Assembly: GCF_026230105.1 (NCBI RefSeq)
Contig: NC_079474.1
Span: 25,066,794 to 25,130,793, forward strand
Source of the DNA: Diorhabda sublineata
Lineage: Eukaryota; Arthropoda; Insecta; Coleoptera; Chrysomelidae
DNA length: 64,000 nt
Reading direction: 5' to 3'
How positions within the stretch are numbered: the first letter of the stretch is position 1; each line of letters opens with the position of its first letter. This document shows, in pieces, positions 1 to 11,660 of the stretch. A program made the translations under genes and the position numbers. The notes below the pieces were generated by a model, which saw only the letters and a list, made by a program, of their open reading frames with translations, ran no database searches and was not told the origin of the DNA.

Positions 1-764
1 TTCGGTCTTACATTTATCATTTTAAACCAAAAAAAGTTCTATATTCGACCCGTGTCGAGGATAATCTTGTTAATTCCTCACACTTCTATTGTTGCGCTAC
101 TGTATTCATCATAGTAACAAAAGCATAACAGAAGTAATTCAGAGCGCAAACGAGTGACAATAAAAAACAACGTTTAATATGAATTTGAAATGAAAAGATC
201 TCGACCATACACATTTAATTACCCCGCCATTTATTTTCACGTTTCTTTTCTTCTACTCTTATTGTTCTTAAGCTCATCAGCTTATGATTTATGACAACGT
301 TGAAGTAATAATTCCAGAGGACTTAGGACTTATAGTGAGAGGCCTTAGGGTATTACATACTCACGTCATTGAGACCACAGATGCGAGAAAACAATTTCAT
401 TATTTTGGAAACAATTTTGTAGGATATATTTGAAGATATAATTGACACAGTTAAATCATATAAGCTGGAGTTACACAATTCATTAAAATTAATTATTTAG
501 TGATCATTCAGATATTTCTCTCCTTTGATTTCATGTTAAAGAAATATAACTTCGCAAATGTTGTTCTGAAGTGATGTACACAAATATGATAATTTGACGA
601 ATGCAAAAATTTATAGATAAAGTTTAGATACTTTTCACGTGTATGTACATAATTACATATTGAACTTACTGTTCATTGAAATACAAATATTAATTGATAT
701 TTTAGTTTTTTACTATAGTTATTAAAATCCCTAGTTTAATTTCGCATTTCTTAGACATTTTGGT
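1..764. other. AT-rich stretch without a recognised gene
   Basis: No ORF with family motifs is seen on either strand. The sequence is ordinary AT-rich insect noncoding DNA with short A/T runs. Confidence 0.6.
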
Positions 765-812
765 ATGTTTCTTTATTTTAGGTCTCTTCTGATTTAAAAT
801 TAATCATAATAA
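765..812 (+). repeat. Solo arm of the foldback repeat family found at 45.4 kb
   Basis: The core reads 'taggtctcttctgatttaaa', closely matching the left arm at 45,409-45,430 and, in reverse complement, the right arm at 45,545-45,575. No partner arm is seen nearby, so this is a fragment or a half element. Confidence 0.5.
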
Positions 813-1640
813 ATATATATATCAAATACCATGATATGACATTTCTTACACAACTGTGTGATAAAGATATTGACACGCGTTTTTAACAACGAAAATGTCT
901 TCAAGGGGTTTGTGCTATTAATATAATAAAATCATGATCAATGAAATGTGAAATTGGCCAAATTAGAACAACGTGCTCAATATGAACTAAAAAATAAATC
1001 ATCAGAAATTCCATACTTTGCGTCTTGCGTCTTTTTAATTAAAAATATTTTATGTTTTTGAATAAACCAAACATTTCCTAATGTCGCACTGAAACCTGTA
1101 CATTATTAAAGTTCGAATAAGCACAAGGAGATATTTAAAGTGTATGTTATGGACGAAATAGCAACTTTACGTTGCATATTAGTAGTGCGTCTACTTCTGT
1201 ACTATTTTGAACAAAATTCCATTGAATTAGCATGTGACAAGAAAAGGGACAATTATAAGATTTCATGGAAGAAGAATCGTCCATGTGGAAGATTGTATTC
1301 TTGATGAACTAACAACAATAATATAATCCTTTTTTCTAGTCTATTATAGATTCACCCTTTCAGCATCATATTAAAAGACTGTTGCATAGCAACTATATTT
1401 CTGTCATTAATTATTTATATCTATATAAATATAAGTGAAATTTGATCATTCCTGGTGTATTCAAACTTACATTTCAGTTCAGTTCAGCTGAGACACAATA
1501 TAAGTTTTAATTTTGTATCAAATATTAAAATGAAAATAAGTTATTTGCAGAAAATAATAGAGAAACAATCAATTACTTTCAAATAAACAATGCATATTTA
1601 TTCAAACCATACAAAACATTTATATCATTCACAATCCACT
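813..1640. other. AT-rich stretch without a recognised gene
   Basis: Nothing recognisable as coding or as a named repeat. It lies immediately 5' of a broken non-LTR retrotransposon and may include decayed sequence of it. Confidence 0.5.
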
Positions 1641-3560
1641 TCAAAATACCCTAATCCATCCCGATACATTCTAAAAACAAATATCTTGTGTGCTTATTTC
1701 TAGATATAAAAGGTGCTTATGATCGCGTGGATATTAATTTACTTACAAACAAAATAGTACACGTTGTTTTTAGTGAAAGGACTACTCCATTCGCGTACAC
1801 TTTACATAAAGGATCATAAAAATGTTTTACACAGTGCCAGAATTGTTTATCGCGGATTGCCTCTGGGATCTGTATTGAGTCCTCTATAATTCATATATAT
1901 TCTGCCGATTTACATACACGTTTTTCAAAAACAATAAGATGCATACATTATGCAGATGACATCTGTATATACTCCATCCGTGATACTTACGCCGATTGTC
2001 TTAAGATCTTGGAAAATATGATGCAATCTGTAGTAAAGTGGACTGAAGAAACTGGTATGACCCTCTCAGCTGAAAAATGCTCAATTATTTTTTTCTCCAG
2101 ACATAGACTTCGCACATCGGAGAGCCTAACTCTGTATGGGCGAACATTGGAGGTACTAAACGACTATAAATACTTGGGTATCATACTAGATAGTATGATA
2201 GATGGTCTAAACATATAAGGTATTTGATAAATAAATGTGAAAAAGGGTATAGTCTCTTAAAATGTGTTACAAACCGCCGATGGGGCGCAGCCCCTTCTAT
2301 TGCTATTATGTTTTACAGGCTTATGTTAGATCGGTTATATATTATGGATATTGTTTATATGGATCGAGAAGTAATACAAATTTACCGCACACAGATCGTA
2401 TGCAATATCAATGGCACATAATTTGTCTCGGTGCAATGAAAACACCAGTGAATGTATTATTGGCGGAATGTAACGAACCTCCTTTGTTTATACGGCGGCA
2501 ATTATTGTCTCAGAAATATTTAATTAAACTCAAAACCCTCAGGGCAGACACGATAAACAATTCTTGTAGTATATTCATAGAAAACCTCACAAATCGATAT
2601 TGGAGGATTAAAAACACACCTTCACTTGCAGAAGCCTTCATTCAAACCAATGAATTCAATAATATATACAAAATCAACAGAACTTGATCAATATATAATA
2701 TTCCTTATCAAGCTATATTTAAAGTCATAATCCCTATAAGTACACGAAATCTAGTTGCATTAACTCAATCCTGTTGAAATCCATACTAGCAGAGTTTGCT
2801 GACAAGACCATAATATATACTGATGGATCTAAGACGAGTGTTGGAGTGAGATGTGCAGTATACATTCAGAATACAAAGCAATTTATACCAATCAAATTAC
2901 CCGCTATTTCTAGCAACTGTGGAGCTGTATACTATCTTACAGGGTCCTTCCTGGCTGAAGTCAAATAAAAGAGATGGGAGTGTGATTTTATCTGACTCTA
3001 GATCAGCACTATGTGCCATAAAAGAAACTCACCTCGAAAGAATGAAATGTCCTATTTTATGTGACATCAAAACTACATTATTAAATTTGAGTATGACATT
3101 CATTTGGGCTAGAAGACATGTTGGAATACATGGTAATGAAACAGCTGATCGATTAGCAAAATATTGAGTACTAAATGGAGTTTTATGTAACGTATATACA
3201 GCAAGAGATGCGATCGATTCAGACACTGGTATAATGCCTCACGATCCTCAAGTAACACATATTTTCAAATTTATCCTATTTTACACTCAGCAAGTATACA
3301 TGGAATGAAGATTGGTCATGGGAGATATCCTGCTCATCTTGTCAGGCTGCTTATTATACAATCATCAGTCTGTACCTGCGATGATAATTATTGAGCTGAT
3401 CATAATCACATTTTTTCGAATGCAGCAATTACATTCATAAAACAACAATTTGTTGCAGTGACATTTTTTAAGCATAGATAACCGACAATCTTTAGATCTA
3501 TAAGTAAATTTTATCAAGGACATTAAAATGAATATCTGTGTAGTATCATTAAAAAATTTT
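1641..3560 (+). pseudogene. Decayed non-LTR retrotransposon ORF2: reverse transcriptase, RNase H, zinc tail
   Basis: Three frames together show the usual ORF2 order. The reverse transcriptase has 'LDIKGAYDRVDINLL' (about 1,700-1,745, first catalytic Asp), 'YRGLPLGSVLSPL' (about 1,850), 'YADDICIYS' (about 1,945-1,975, catalytic Asp pair) and 'YKYLGIILDS' (about 2,165-2,195). RNase H follows with 'IIYTDGSK' (about 2,810), 'ILSDSRSAL' (about 2,985) and 'RHVGIHGNETADRLAK' (about 3,115-3,165). A cysteine/histidine tail ends it ('IGHGRYPAHL', 'HNHIFFECSN', about 3,310-3,430). RNase H plus tail suggests an I/R1/Jockey-type LINE. The first part of RT, the endonuclease and ORF1 are missing, which fits 5' truncation. 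Several stops and frameshifts make it inactive. Confidence 0.88.
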
Positions 3561-4916
3561 GTGGCTGATGGACTTGTTTCGAAGCCATTTCCTTTCACAC
3601 ACATACAGGTACATACACAGTTACAGTTAATTTTATATTCTTGGTAATATTTTCATATGATTTGTGCGCAGCTTGTAGTGAATTTTCAATAAAAATACTC
3701 AGAATTGAGGTATAGATGAATTTTCGAATTATTCACAGGTACAATTTATCTTTGAAAATGTATTCATTCTACAAATTTGCGAAATGATATTCTTCTCAAT
3801 TAATATCACTAATTATGTATAGAAATCTATGGATTCTGACAAAATTGATCAAACATTAACCGTGATCTTCTCAATTTTTGTATAATTATAACTTTCTATC
3901 CGATGAAGTCTAGAAATCTGAAAGATTAAGATCTGGAAATGCGTCTTATTAAATTCTGAATGTTCCAGGAATCTACAGAATTATGAGTAATTTTCTCATG
4001 CGCTAGCTATTACTGTTGTTTTAAAAAAGCATAGACAATTTTTTATCAGTTTTTTGTTTATTTTTCAGTTATTCAATTTTTTTTCTACAAATGTATTGGA
4101 AAAAATTACAAATTCATTAGTTTGAATGTGGACATATTTATCCTCAATCACCTTATATTGGAAATTTAATCTACAACACTAGAATAATGAAAGTACATCC
4201 ATATTATATTATTGGAATAATAAAAAATACAGCCGCAACCCTCCTATTTAATATTAAAAATATCATAAATATATATTATATTTCAATTTATTTCCATTTG
4301 CTCGTAGTTGTTCACTTCTGGTTTCTGATCAATCTCTAGAATCGAATGTCTCGAATAATATGATACGATGACAACTAATCATACATTGGATTTTTTTCGA
4401 TTTGAGAAGCTTATTGTATAACGAAAGAGTTCTCTGCTGCAACAGAGCTTCTCCACTGATCAAATCTTTTCGGTGGTAACCGTTGTTACCAGAGCGAAGC
4501 GTATGAAAACTTCTTATTCTAAATAAACGTCATTCTGACTATGAAGATATATACACTTGAGCAAATTAACTAGTGAACGTTTCGAAAGGCTGCATAACAT
4601 CAGCTACTTACAACTCAACCAAAGAATATTATTTGAATTGTTTTGGTGGTGATATTAATTGATTCGTTGTTTGTCAGTTGGTTGTGTTTGAATTTAAACA
4701 AGACAGATGACGCTGTACATATAATTACATATAAAATTAGTAATTATTTACATTACTTAATATTTGACAAGTGATATTTCTTGAGCATCTCCACTTCCGT
4801 AACTATTTAAAATTAGTATTTTCCTAATAAATGATCAGCTTTTTATGTGGCCTGTGACATCAACGTAAATTAGAGGAGTAATCTTCAAGAAATTTTCCGC
4901 ATTTCTAAAGATATTT
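3561..4916. other. AT-rich stretch without a recognised gene
   Basis: No motif-bearing ORF. A small perfect inverted repeat 'ggtaaccgttgttacc' (4,475-4,490) is the only structure noticed. Confidence 0.55.
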
Positions 4917-5525
4917 TTCAAGTTTCATTCAGCATTTGTCGGATTTTTATTGTTGGATTAAGCTCAATACATGATTGAGGTACCTCCAAAATATGTGATT
5001 TGAACGCGTATACCGTTTTTTCGGGTTTAGAAAACCGTTGATCTCGCAATTTATTTTTTATCTGCAAGAATAAGAAGAAATCAATGGTTGCTGAACAAGG
5101 ATTGTAAGGCGAATGACCCATCAATTCCATGTTTTGAATGCTAATGTATAAGTGTATAGACGTCTTTTGAAGCACCGCGATTCACTTTTTTCAGCATGTC
5201 TTTATACCAAACTTTTTTTTGAGCAATTTCCAAATTATGCGTTATGTAACGCGAACAAATCTTTTTGCAGCCAAATGTCCATGCAATGGGGAATGTATGC
5301 GAGTGGAACTAATGCCCAAGAATTCTTCAATTTCATGGTACATTATATGACGATCTTCCCATATCAGTTTACGAACAGCAACGATGTTTTCTCGCACAAC
5401 AACTGATTTTGGACGACTTTCACGAAATTCGTCATATAGACAGTGCGACCACGATTGAATTCGGGAAACCAGCGAATAAAACTCTACTTCGAGATTTTCC
5501 AAATTGTGGGGAGAAGTAATTCAGC
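4917..5525 (-). pseudogene. Internally deleted mariner transposase
   Basis: Read on the minus strand, the 5' part (5,502-5,242) has the mariner helix-turn-helix region ('SRIQSWSHCLYDEFRESRPK', 'EIEEFLGISSTRIHS'). A shifted frame then gives 'KKICSRYITHNLEIAQKK' and 'RGASKDVYTLIH' (about 5,235-5,140). The reading jumps straight to the C-terminal block 'ELMGHSPYNP' and 'DFFLFLQIKNKLRDQRFS' (about 5,135-5,025). The segment that should carry the first two catalytic aspartates is absent, so the copy is dead. The wording matches the SETMAR-like mariner subfamily common in insects and is the same family as the copy at 40 kb. Terminal repeats were not located. Confidence 0.85.
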
Positions 5526-7270
5526 CTCTCCTCAATTACATATCATAAGAATTGATTGATCGTTAATTCAAAAGTAAGGTCTCAACATATGCTTATGACA
5601 ATATTTTTTTTATAAACTTAAACGAGTTAAACGAGTTAAGCTTATACTGTTATATTAACCATTACAGAAATTCGAATGTGTTAATTTATTTATATGTAAA
5701 TATTTCTGATGGCGTTCATCCAACATAATTACTCACAGCATGGAACCTGAACCTTGGTTACCTTGGTTATCTAAGTCCTCGTTAGACAGTGTAATTGTGT
5801 GTGTAGCGGTAGCATGGTTCCAGAAATTCCCACACACAGATACAAAATTCTACTAACATTTCTATTTGATATCTTCTTGATGTCTCAATTCTAATTTCCG
5901 GTTTTCCATCAATGTTATTTAATGAGACAAACCTCTTCTAGACGTCCTGATTATCAAGCATCATTACTGCTTGATATTGATTTTCTTGGAGAAAAATATT
6001 CTTTGATCTTTTAAAAGATTCTCCCAATTTAAAAACAGTATTCAATCAATCCATGGTATTTATTTCACTCTATTGCTAAGAAAAACCATGAAAAAATTAT
6101 GTTGAAAAAACTACTGAGTAAAATGATCCTAAAAAATTTTACAGATTCCCCTTGAAAGGAGGTACAGCAAAGGGAAAATGTTGAAAAGTGATTTTTGTTT
6201 AACAGGAGCTAACTAATACTAAACTTTTTCTCTTAACACTTGCCTTTATACCCAAAGACACTATTCGGTTAGCTTTTGAGCAATATATATAAAAAAGAAA
6301 ATTGGAATTCAATTTTATTTTGGAAACTCGCTTGGAACCTACATTAAATCTTTCTTGCACTTCTTATAGCTAAAAAGGTGAAAACAATGTATAAAAGTGC
6401 TGTCTTCAAGGAGAAATATTAATCTTGAAATTACTTTGAATTTTCAAACTTTGTTTATTGCAATATTTCAAGAGTCGTCTAGCTAAAATGACTTGAGACC
6501 TTTTCAGAATAAAATATCATCGCTTGGAAAGTTTCATACGGTTTTATGTCGTTCAACATTTTTACGACACATCGTTTTGAGTGGTAACGATTCCTTGTAG
6601 GAGTATGTGTACAGCAATAAACAGATGAGACATATAGAACTAGAAAGCAGGTGTTTTCATTGGCGCGGTATGTAAAATCATTGACGTAGAATCCTACGAT
6701 ATTCTCCAAATTGTCACATAAAACAGAGATCGATAATATTTTCTTTGGGATACTATAACTTTATATACAAAGCTGCTTACAAAGTTACAATATTTAGTCT
6801 TGAAATTAAAATATGTAATTTCAATAGAACCGTTATCAAAGAGGGGGACAATTATAAAACAAATTACTCTATTTATTTCGGTCCTTATAGAAAATTCTAA
6901 AATGCGCAGCGACAATATTTATATTTGAGACATTTTTAATTTCAATTAAATAAGAGGGTATAATATGTTCCTGTTAATTGTTTTTTGTGAGAAAAACGCT
7001 TCTGTAAATTATGTTTGCAAACTAAAATGAATATAGTTCAAATATTGCGGTTTGAAATCCAAATTAAGGGACAGTGTAATTTTAGTCGACAGGCACCGCA
7101 ATTTTATGATTATTATAGCATAATAAAACGAAAATAAGAAATGGAATTTTTTTCGTTCGTTTTCGGAATATCTATACTTGAAGTTATAATAAATAATAGA
7201 TGACGTTTAATACTACGTCTATAATGAGACTTTTTTGACAAATATTATGCAGTCGAAGAAAAAAATACTT
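5526..7270. other. AT-rich stretch without a recognised gene
   Basis: Only short lineage-neutral ORFs, with no family motif. Small tandem words occur (for example 'taaacgagttaaacgagt' near 5,625 and 'accttggttaccttggtt' near 5,752). Confidence 0.5.
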
Positions 7271-7302
7271 AAATTAAATAGCTATGGAAGTATCGTAATA
7301 GT

Positions 7303-7326
7303 TATTTATGCAACAATACTTTTTTT
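7303..7326 (+). repeat. Left inverted end of the tyrosine recombinase element
   Basis: Contains 'tatgcaac' followed by 'aatacttttttt'. Compared with the second copy it lacks about 11 bases between these two blocks. Confidence 0.5.
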
Positions 7327-7423
7327 CACGAGTAGTGCGGCAATTCCTACGAGTGTAAAAAGTTACTTTAATCACGAGTTTCATACAAACATTTTTCTAC
7401 GTCCGTAGACTTGCAACAAAATA

Positions 7424-8520
7424 TCAATTATTGTGAATATTATTAATTTGATGTGGAGGAGAAGTTACTTTACTATGGGTAATTGAATTGGCAACATTTA
7501 ACGAGCTCAAAAAATTAACATCGTCTAAAGATGTATTAGTACTTATTGGATTGTTGCTTGAAGTCGAACTAGTTGTTCCCGTTAAAATTTTCACATTTTG
7601 ATTTTTATTGTGTCGTCTACGTAAACCTCCGCAACTGTGTTGGATTTCCACTAAACGTACTTCTTTATTTGAATTATATTACCACCGGAATCCACTAATA
7701 GAGGTGCCGAAGAGCGTCAAATGTATGCCCAGTGTAGTTTTTTTAGATTAGGTGAATTCAAAATGTTGCGGTAAGCGAGGACATTTTTAAAAAGGTATTG
7801 GTACCTACAACTTGCGTTTGGCATTTTCATTTCTATACTACAAAAAGAAATAATCTGTTTTGACATTTGTGATTGGTTGGTTTTTATATTTCTTATAAAT
7901 GTTTACAAAGTTTAATCTACTATCAGATATATATTATATCAAATAACAGTAAATCGACGTTGAATCAACGAGTTTTTGTATCAGATAATGTGATAATTAA
8001 AACATTTCCGGTCTAATTAATATCGTTAAACTTCATTTTATATAATTTTCCCTTCGCAGAGCTACTGCGATTCCGAAAATTAAAGCAACCTGAAAGATGT
8101 TACAAATAATATGTAAGCTCACATTAAAATTTTTCGCTGTTATATCTTATTCATATGGTAATGGTCGTAAGGAACAGAAACTTATTTATTTCTTCACTGG
8201 CAAATGTTTCAAATTTTTTGGGCTAAAGTCAACTGATTTATTTTTCAAATATGCAATGAGTTTACCAGTAGGCTGCCTCTCAGTTTTGAATAAGTCGGCC
8301 AAAGTGCTGTAGACTTCCACATTTTGGATTTAGTTTCAAAGTAAGCTAGTAACTCTCTTTCTATGAAGCCTTTTTTAGTACGCCACTCCAAAAAAGAATT
8401 ATATTCCTTTAAATACTGTTCCCTGGATTTCTCAGGGAGAAGATTCATAGTCGGTGGAGTTGCCGATTCAACAAAATCTTCTGGTGTGCACTATTACTCT
8501 CTGTCGCTAATAATTATATC
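7424..8520 (-). pseudogene. Tyrosine recombinase (Crypton-like), broken
   Basis: The gene would cut and rejoin DNA through a 3'-phosphotyrosine. Minus-strand reading from about 8,520 gives the N-terminal DNA-binding block ('NLLPEKSREQYLKEYNSF', 'LLAYFETKSK', 'STALWPTYSKLR'), with an ATG at 8,448, although conserved sequence begins upstream ('PEDFVESATPPTMNLLPEKS'). Then come 'KLIAYLKNKSVDFSPK' (about 8,260-8,210) and 'VALIFGIAVALRREN' (about 8,085-8,045), which carries the first catalytic Arg. The catalytic C-terminus follows: 'VVGTNTF', 'YTGHTF', 'RSSAPLLVDSGGN' (His-x-x-Arg region, about 7,730-7,680) and 'SNTVAEVYVDDT' (about 7,650-7,612), which contains the nucleophile Tyr. Several frameshifts and stops break it. 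The tail is Ser/Thr/Asn-rich. The family call is from recognised insect relatives. Confidence 0.8.
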
Positions 8521-8756
8521 ACACTCCTTTTAATCATACACAAAACGAATTTTCTTGAACGAATATGAAGTCCACTATTTTGAGAAAACAATTTTACAAT
8601 TACGTTAAAAAATGACACGTAACGGTATTTTTTTCAACACAAAAGCGTGAAAAAATGACCCGCTACGGTACTTTTTTCAGGCTTTTTGACTGATTCAGAA
8701 ATTACATTTTTTGTGAATGCAAATGAATGAAAAAAAAACGTGAATAACGGACGCAG

Positions 8757-8790
8757 AAAAAAGTATTTTATCCACGACTATTGCATAATG
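8757..8790 (-). repeat. Right inverted end of the tyrosine recombinase element
   Basis: The reverse complement starts 'attatgcaatagtcgtgg' and ends in 'aaaatactttttt'. It aligns with the left end of the 20.5 kb copy, with an exact 'ttatgcaa' block and an exact 'aatacttttt' block at nearly equal spacing. Confidence 0.55.
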
Positions 8791-8929
8791 TACCCCTAAT
8801 ACGTTTGCTTGCTTGACCCTAATAATACTGATTGATCACTGCTGTCAGATGATTTGTTGATTTACCTATATTACACATAAAAAAAATTGAAAATGTAAAT
8901 TTGCCATAGTTTGTGAGACAATTTATAAA

Positions 8930-9154
8930 TTGAACTATCTTTTAAAACAATATAAATTTGACAAAAAATTGTCAACATTATTGTGTGTTCACTGTTTTAA
9001 CATTTTATGTAAAAGCCAACTAAAAATTGATATAGAAAATGAAAATGACTTTTCTTTAACACCACCAGAAATTAGAGAAACTGCTGAAGTTGCCTTATCA
9101 AATTTATTGGCGGAAAAATCAAGGAAAGTATATAATATGGCACATGAACTTTGA
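8930..9154 (+). pseudogene. N-terminal fragment of a second tyrosine recombinase
   Basis: The ORF ends with 'PPEIRETAEVALSNLLAEKS' then 'RKVYNMAHEL' (about 9,062-9,151), the same N-terminal pattern as the minus-strand recombinase next door (Pro, Glu, Ala-rich lead, then L-x-EKSR and an aromatic residue). It opens with a non-ATG codon and no ATG start is evident; the first part of the ORF has no recognised motif. The frame stops at 9,152-9,154 and no catalytic domain follows. It points away from the neighbouring recombinase (divergent orientation), and the two N-termini are about 0.6 kb apart. Confidence 0.55.
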
Positions 9155-10250
9155 TCTGGCAAAAGGGATTATTAATAACTATAAATAAGTAATTGCTATA
9201 AGCACTATCAAACTACTATAGCGCTTGGTGTGTAATAAATCATACATAACTTGCGACATTGTCAAGATAAACATATTGATTTAGCGAGCTTAAAGCTCCA
9301 ATGTCACGAGATCCAAACTGATTTGGAAATGTCTGGCCAACTTAAATGAGAAAAAAGAATAAATTACTCTCTAATCGAATCTGGAGCACATTGTAGAGGA
9401 AAGTAATGAAGCATTAGACAACTTACTGAAGTAGAGATGAATAAACTCATTGGTCATAGGCTAGTAGAAAAAACACTAGAAAAGGAGGTGGACACGTAAT
9501 ATATCAGTTACTGGGATCATATGCATGGGTTTAGATAGGCAAAGAAATTCCTGGGAATCTATAAGAAGATCCATGAGTTCTTATATAAAAAAACACCCAT
9601 TGCTTGTTTTCGCAAGTTTGCATTCAAAAAATAAAACGTTGCTTTAACACTAATTTGATAAATAGCTATTATTTGAGTGTCTGTCTCGAATCATAATAAT
9701 TATCAGTACTACGTATAATATACTTCTGTGTGAGAAACTCCAGAAGAATGTAGAGCTTATTGCCGGTGGGAAAAAACAAAGCACACTGGACATATATACC
9801 AAATTTATACGTCGACCCCTAATCCAACTTAACAACAGGGAATGAATTAAATGAGTTGGAAATTGTTAACAAACAAAATAATATATTCAACTGTCCCAAA
9901 ATAAATACGAAAAAACGGATCATATATCACGAAATAGGTGGAACTAGTCAAGCTTATCAGGACCAACCTACTCTTTTTTTTTGTACTCCTGAGGGTCGGA
10001 GAATTGCTTTGCAAGACCTCTTTGAAAATAAAGTTAGGCGTTTCTACGCTTCGAAACGTTTTTTCTGCTTTATTCAACGTGGAATATATTTGCATAATTC
10101 GATGCTATATCATGAAAACTTTGTTGTGAAAATTGTTTTTTATCAATATTTTCAAGTTGGTACTTTTTGAATGTTTAAGTTAAACGTATCATGTGATAGA
10201 AAAATTATTTGGAATGAAATTTATCTCAATTATATTATTCTAATAGACAT
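9155..10250. other. Gene-poor stretch with one unassigned ORF
   Basis: A 104-codon open frame on the + strand (9,856-10,170) has no recognised domain and overlaps open frames on the other strand. I would not call it a gene. The rest is AT-rich noncoding sequence. Confidence 0.45.
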
Positions 10251-10253
10251 GTA

Positions 10254-10331
<78 letters not shown>
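10251..10331. repeat. (AT)n microsatellite
   Basis: About 80 bp of nearly pure AT dinucleotide repeat with two 'atgtat' interruptions at its ends. Confidence 0.95.
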
Positions 10332-10619
10332 ATAGTTTTAAAAACAACATTTTATTTTGTGAATTCAGTTTGCGAAATAAGTGATGTTATGGGTGCAATT
10401 TCAAGAACAAAATAATATTAATTATTTGCAGGAAAATAGTGATGACAAAATTCATGGAAACGTTGTCAAGAATTTTCGATTGATATGACATAGAGTGTAT
10501 CGCAATTAATAGGAAAATATTTTCTCTATATGAAGGAGTTTTACTTTACTTTTTTCCTAGAAAAAACGCCCAGTAGGGGTATTATCACAATCTTGTCACG
10601 AAGATCAATAAGCTTTTTC

Positions 10620-11660
10620 ATAACCTGACTTAACTAAGATGGAATATCTTAAATGCCAAGTTCGTACTTATTGATATACCTCAATGTCTAATAATGTCAG
10701 CAACCTATTACAGGATTTTCGCAGAATAGTGTCAAATAATACCGTCTTTCTAACCAGCTTTCTAACTCAAATAGCTTGAATCTATTGAGATTCCTCTAAA
10801 TAGACGTTGTTGAGGAGCTGGATAACTTTAACGTTTCTGAGTGGTAATATCCGTTGTTCATGGCTACGGGCTAATTTATCTTTGGTCTGATTAACAATTT
10901 TTCCATCGAGGTGCTTATGAATATCACTGTTAATTTTTTATCATCCTATTTGGAAACATTGTATGACGTGGATGTTACGTTCACTGGCACAGACCCAAAG
11001 CTGTATACCATTTATCTAGATGGGTTTCAATAAATGTTTGTAGAGAAGCAATTTGTTGTGAATGTACATCTAAAGTTGCTTTCTAGAATCCAGTACATTT
11101 TTTATTAAACTCTTCATTTCCCTTTTGAATGTCGACTCTCCAGCGTTTAGCATAAAGAATCATTTTGTTCTTAATGTTAACAATAGCAGACCTGTTTTCG
11201 TTCAAATTGATACACCATCTGTTAGGCCAGGTTTTGATCTGATCTATGCGCTTTTGTAATATTTTACTATTTTTCTCATAGTTTCTCATCATCTAAAATG
11301 GCAGTATCTTTAGCAAATGTTGTAAGTAGAGTACAGAAGCTAGTAAACTAAATTGAGGTACTCTTTCAATTTCTGTTGTAATTTGAGTTCCTATCCCAAA
11401 CTTTATCAAAGGCCTCGGCCATGCCAAGGGAGGCGATAGAGAATACCTTGTTTTGCTCTAACGATTACGTTTTGATTCTATGAACTTGGTCGATGGTTGA
11501 GTGATTTTTTCGAAAACCATATTGATGAGAAGTGACGTTATTTTCATCCATTATATGTTTCATTCTTGCAGAGCAATTTTTCGTACAATTTCGAAATAAC
11601 ATATACGATGGAACTTTCTGAGAAGGTTTATCAGCCTTAAGTATCATCATAACTTCTGCT
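10620..11660 (-). pseudogene. Decayed Jockey-like reverse transcriptase
   Basis: The minus strand reads in RT order: 'DKPSQKVPSYMLF' and 'HQYGFRKNHSTIDQVHRI' (about 11,635-11,470), then 'SLGMAEAFDKVWD' (about 11,440-11,400), 'TFAKDTAILDD' (about 11,320-11,285, the YADD position changed to AKD), 'TWPNRWCINLNENRSAIVNI' (about 11,235-11,170) and, near 11,030-10,960, 'GIQLWVCASERNIHVIQ' of the RT C-terminus. RNase H is not seen. Blocks between motifs are missing and stops are frequent. The loss of the first Asp of the catalytic pair alone would inactivate it. Confidence 0.82.

Larger units (their letters stand above)
7300..8795 (-). mobile_element. Crypton-like tyrosine recombinase element with inverted ends
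   Basis: A 1.5 kb element encloses a broken tyrosine recombinase gene on the minus strand. Its left end (from 7,303, 'ttatttatgcaacaatactt') and the reverse complement of its right end (8,757-8,790, 'attatgcaatagtcg' then 'aatacttttt') correspond. The match is clearest against the fuller left end of the second copy at 20,568-20,605. The left 270 bp and right 220 bp recur in that second copy, which independently marks the element limits. Subterminal 'acgagt' words repeat inside the left end. Known Cryptons generally lack terminal inverted repeats, so the structure is unusual. No convincing target duplication was found. Confidence 0.6.

Noticed and set aside
9856..10170. 104-codon open frame on + strand
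   Set aside because: No domain, overlapping open frames on the other strand, AT-rich codons; likely chance.
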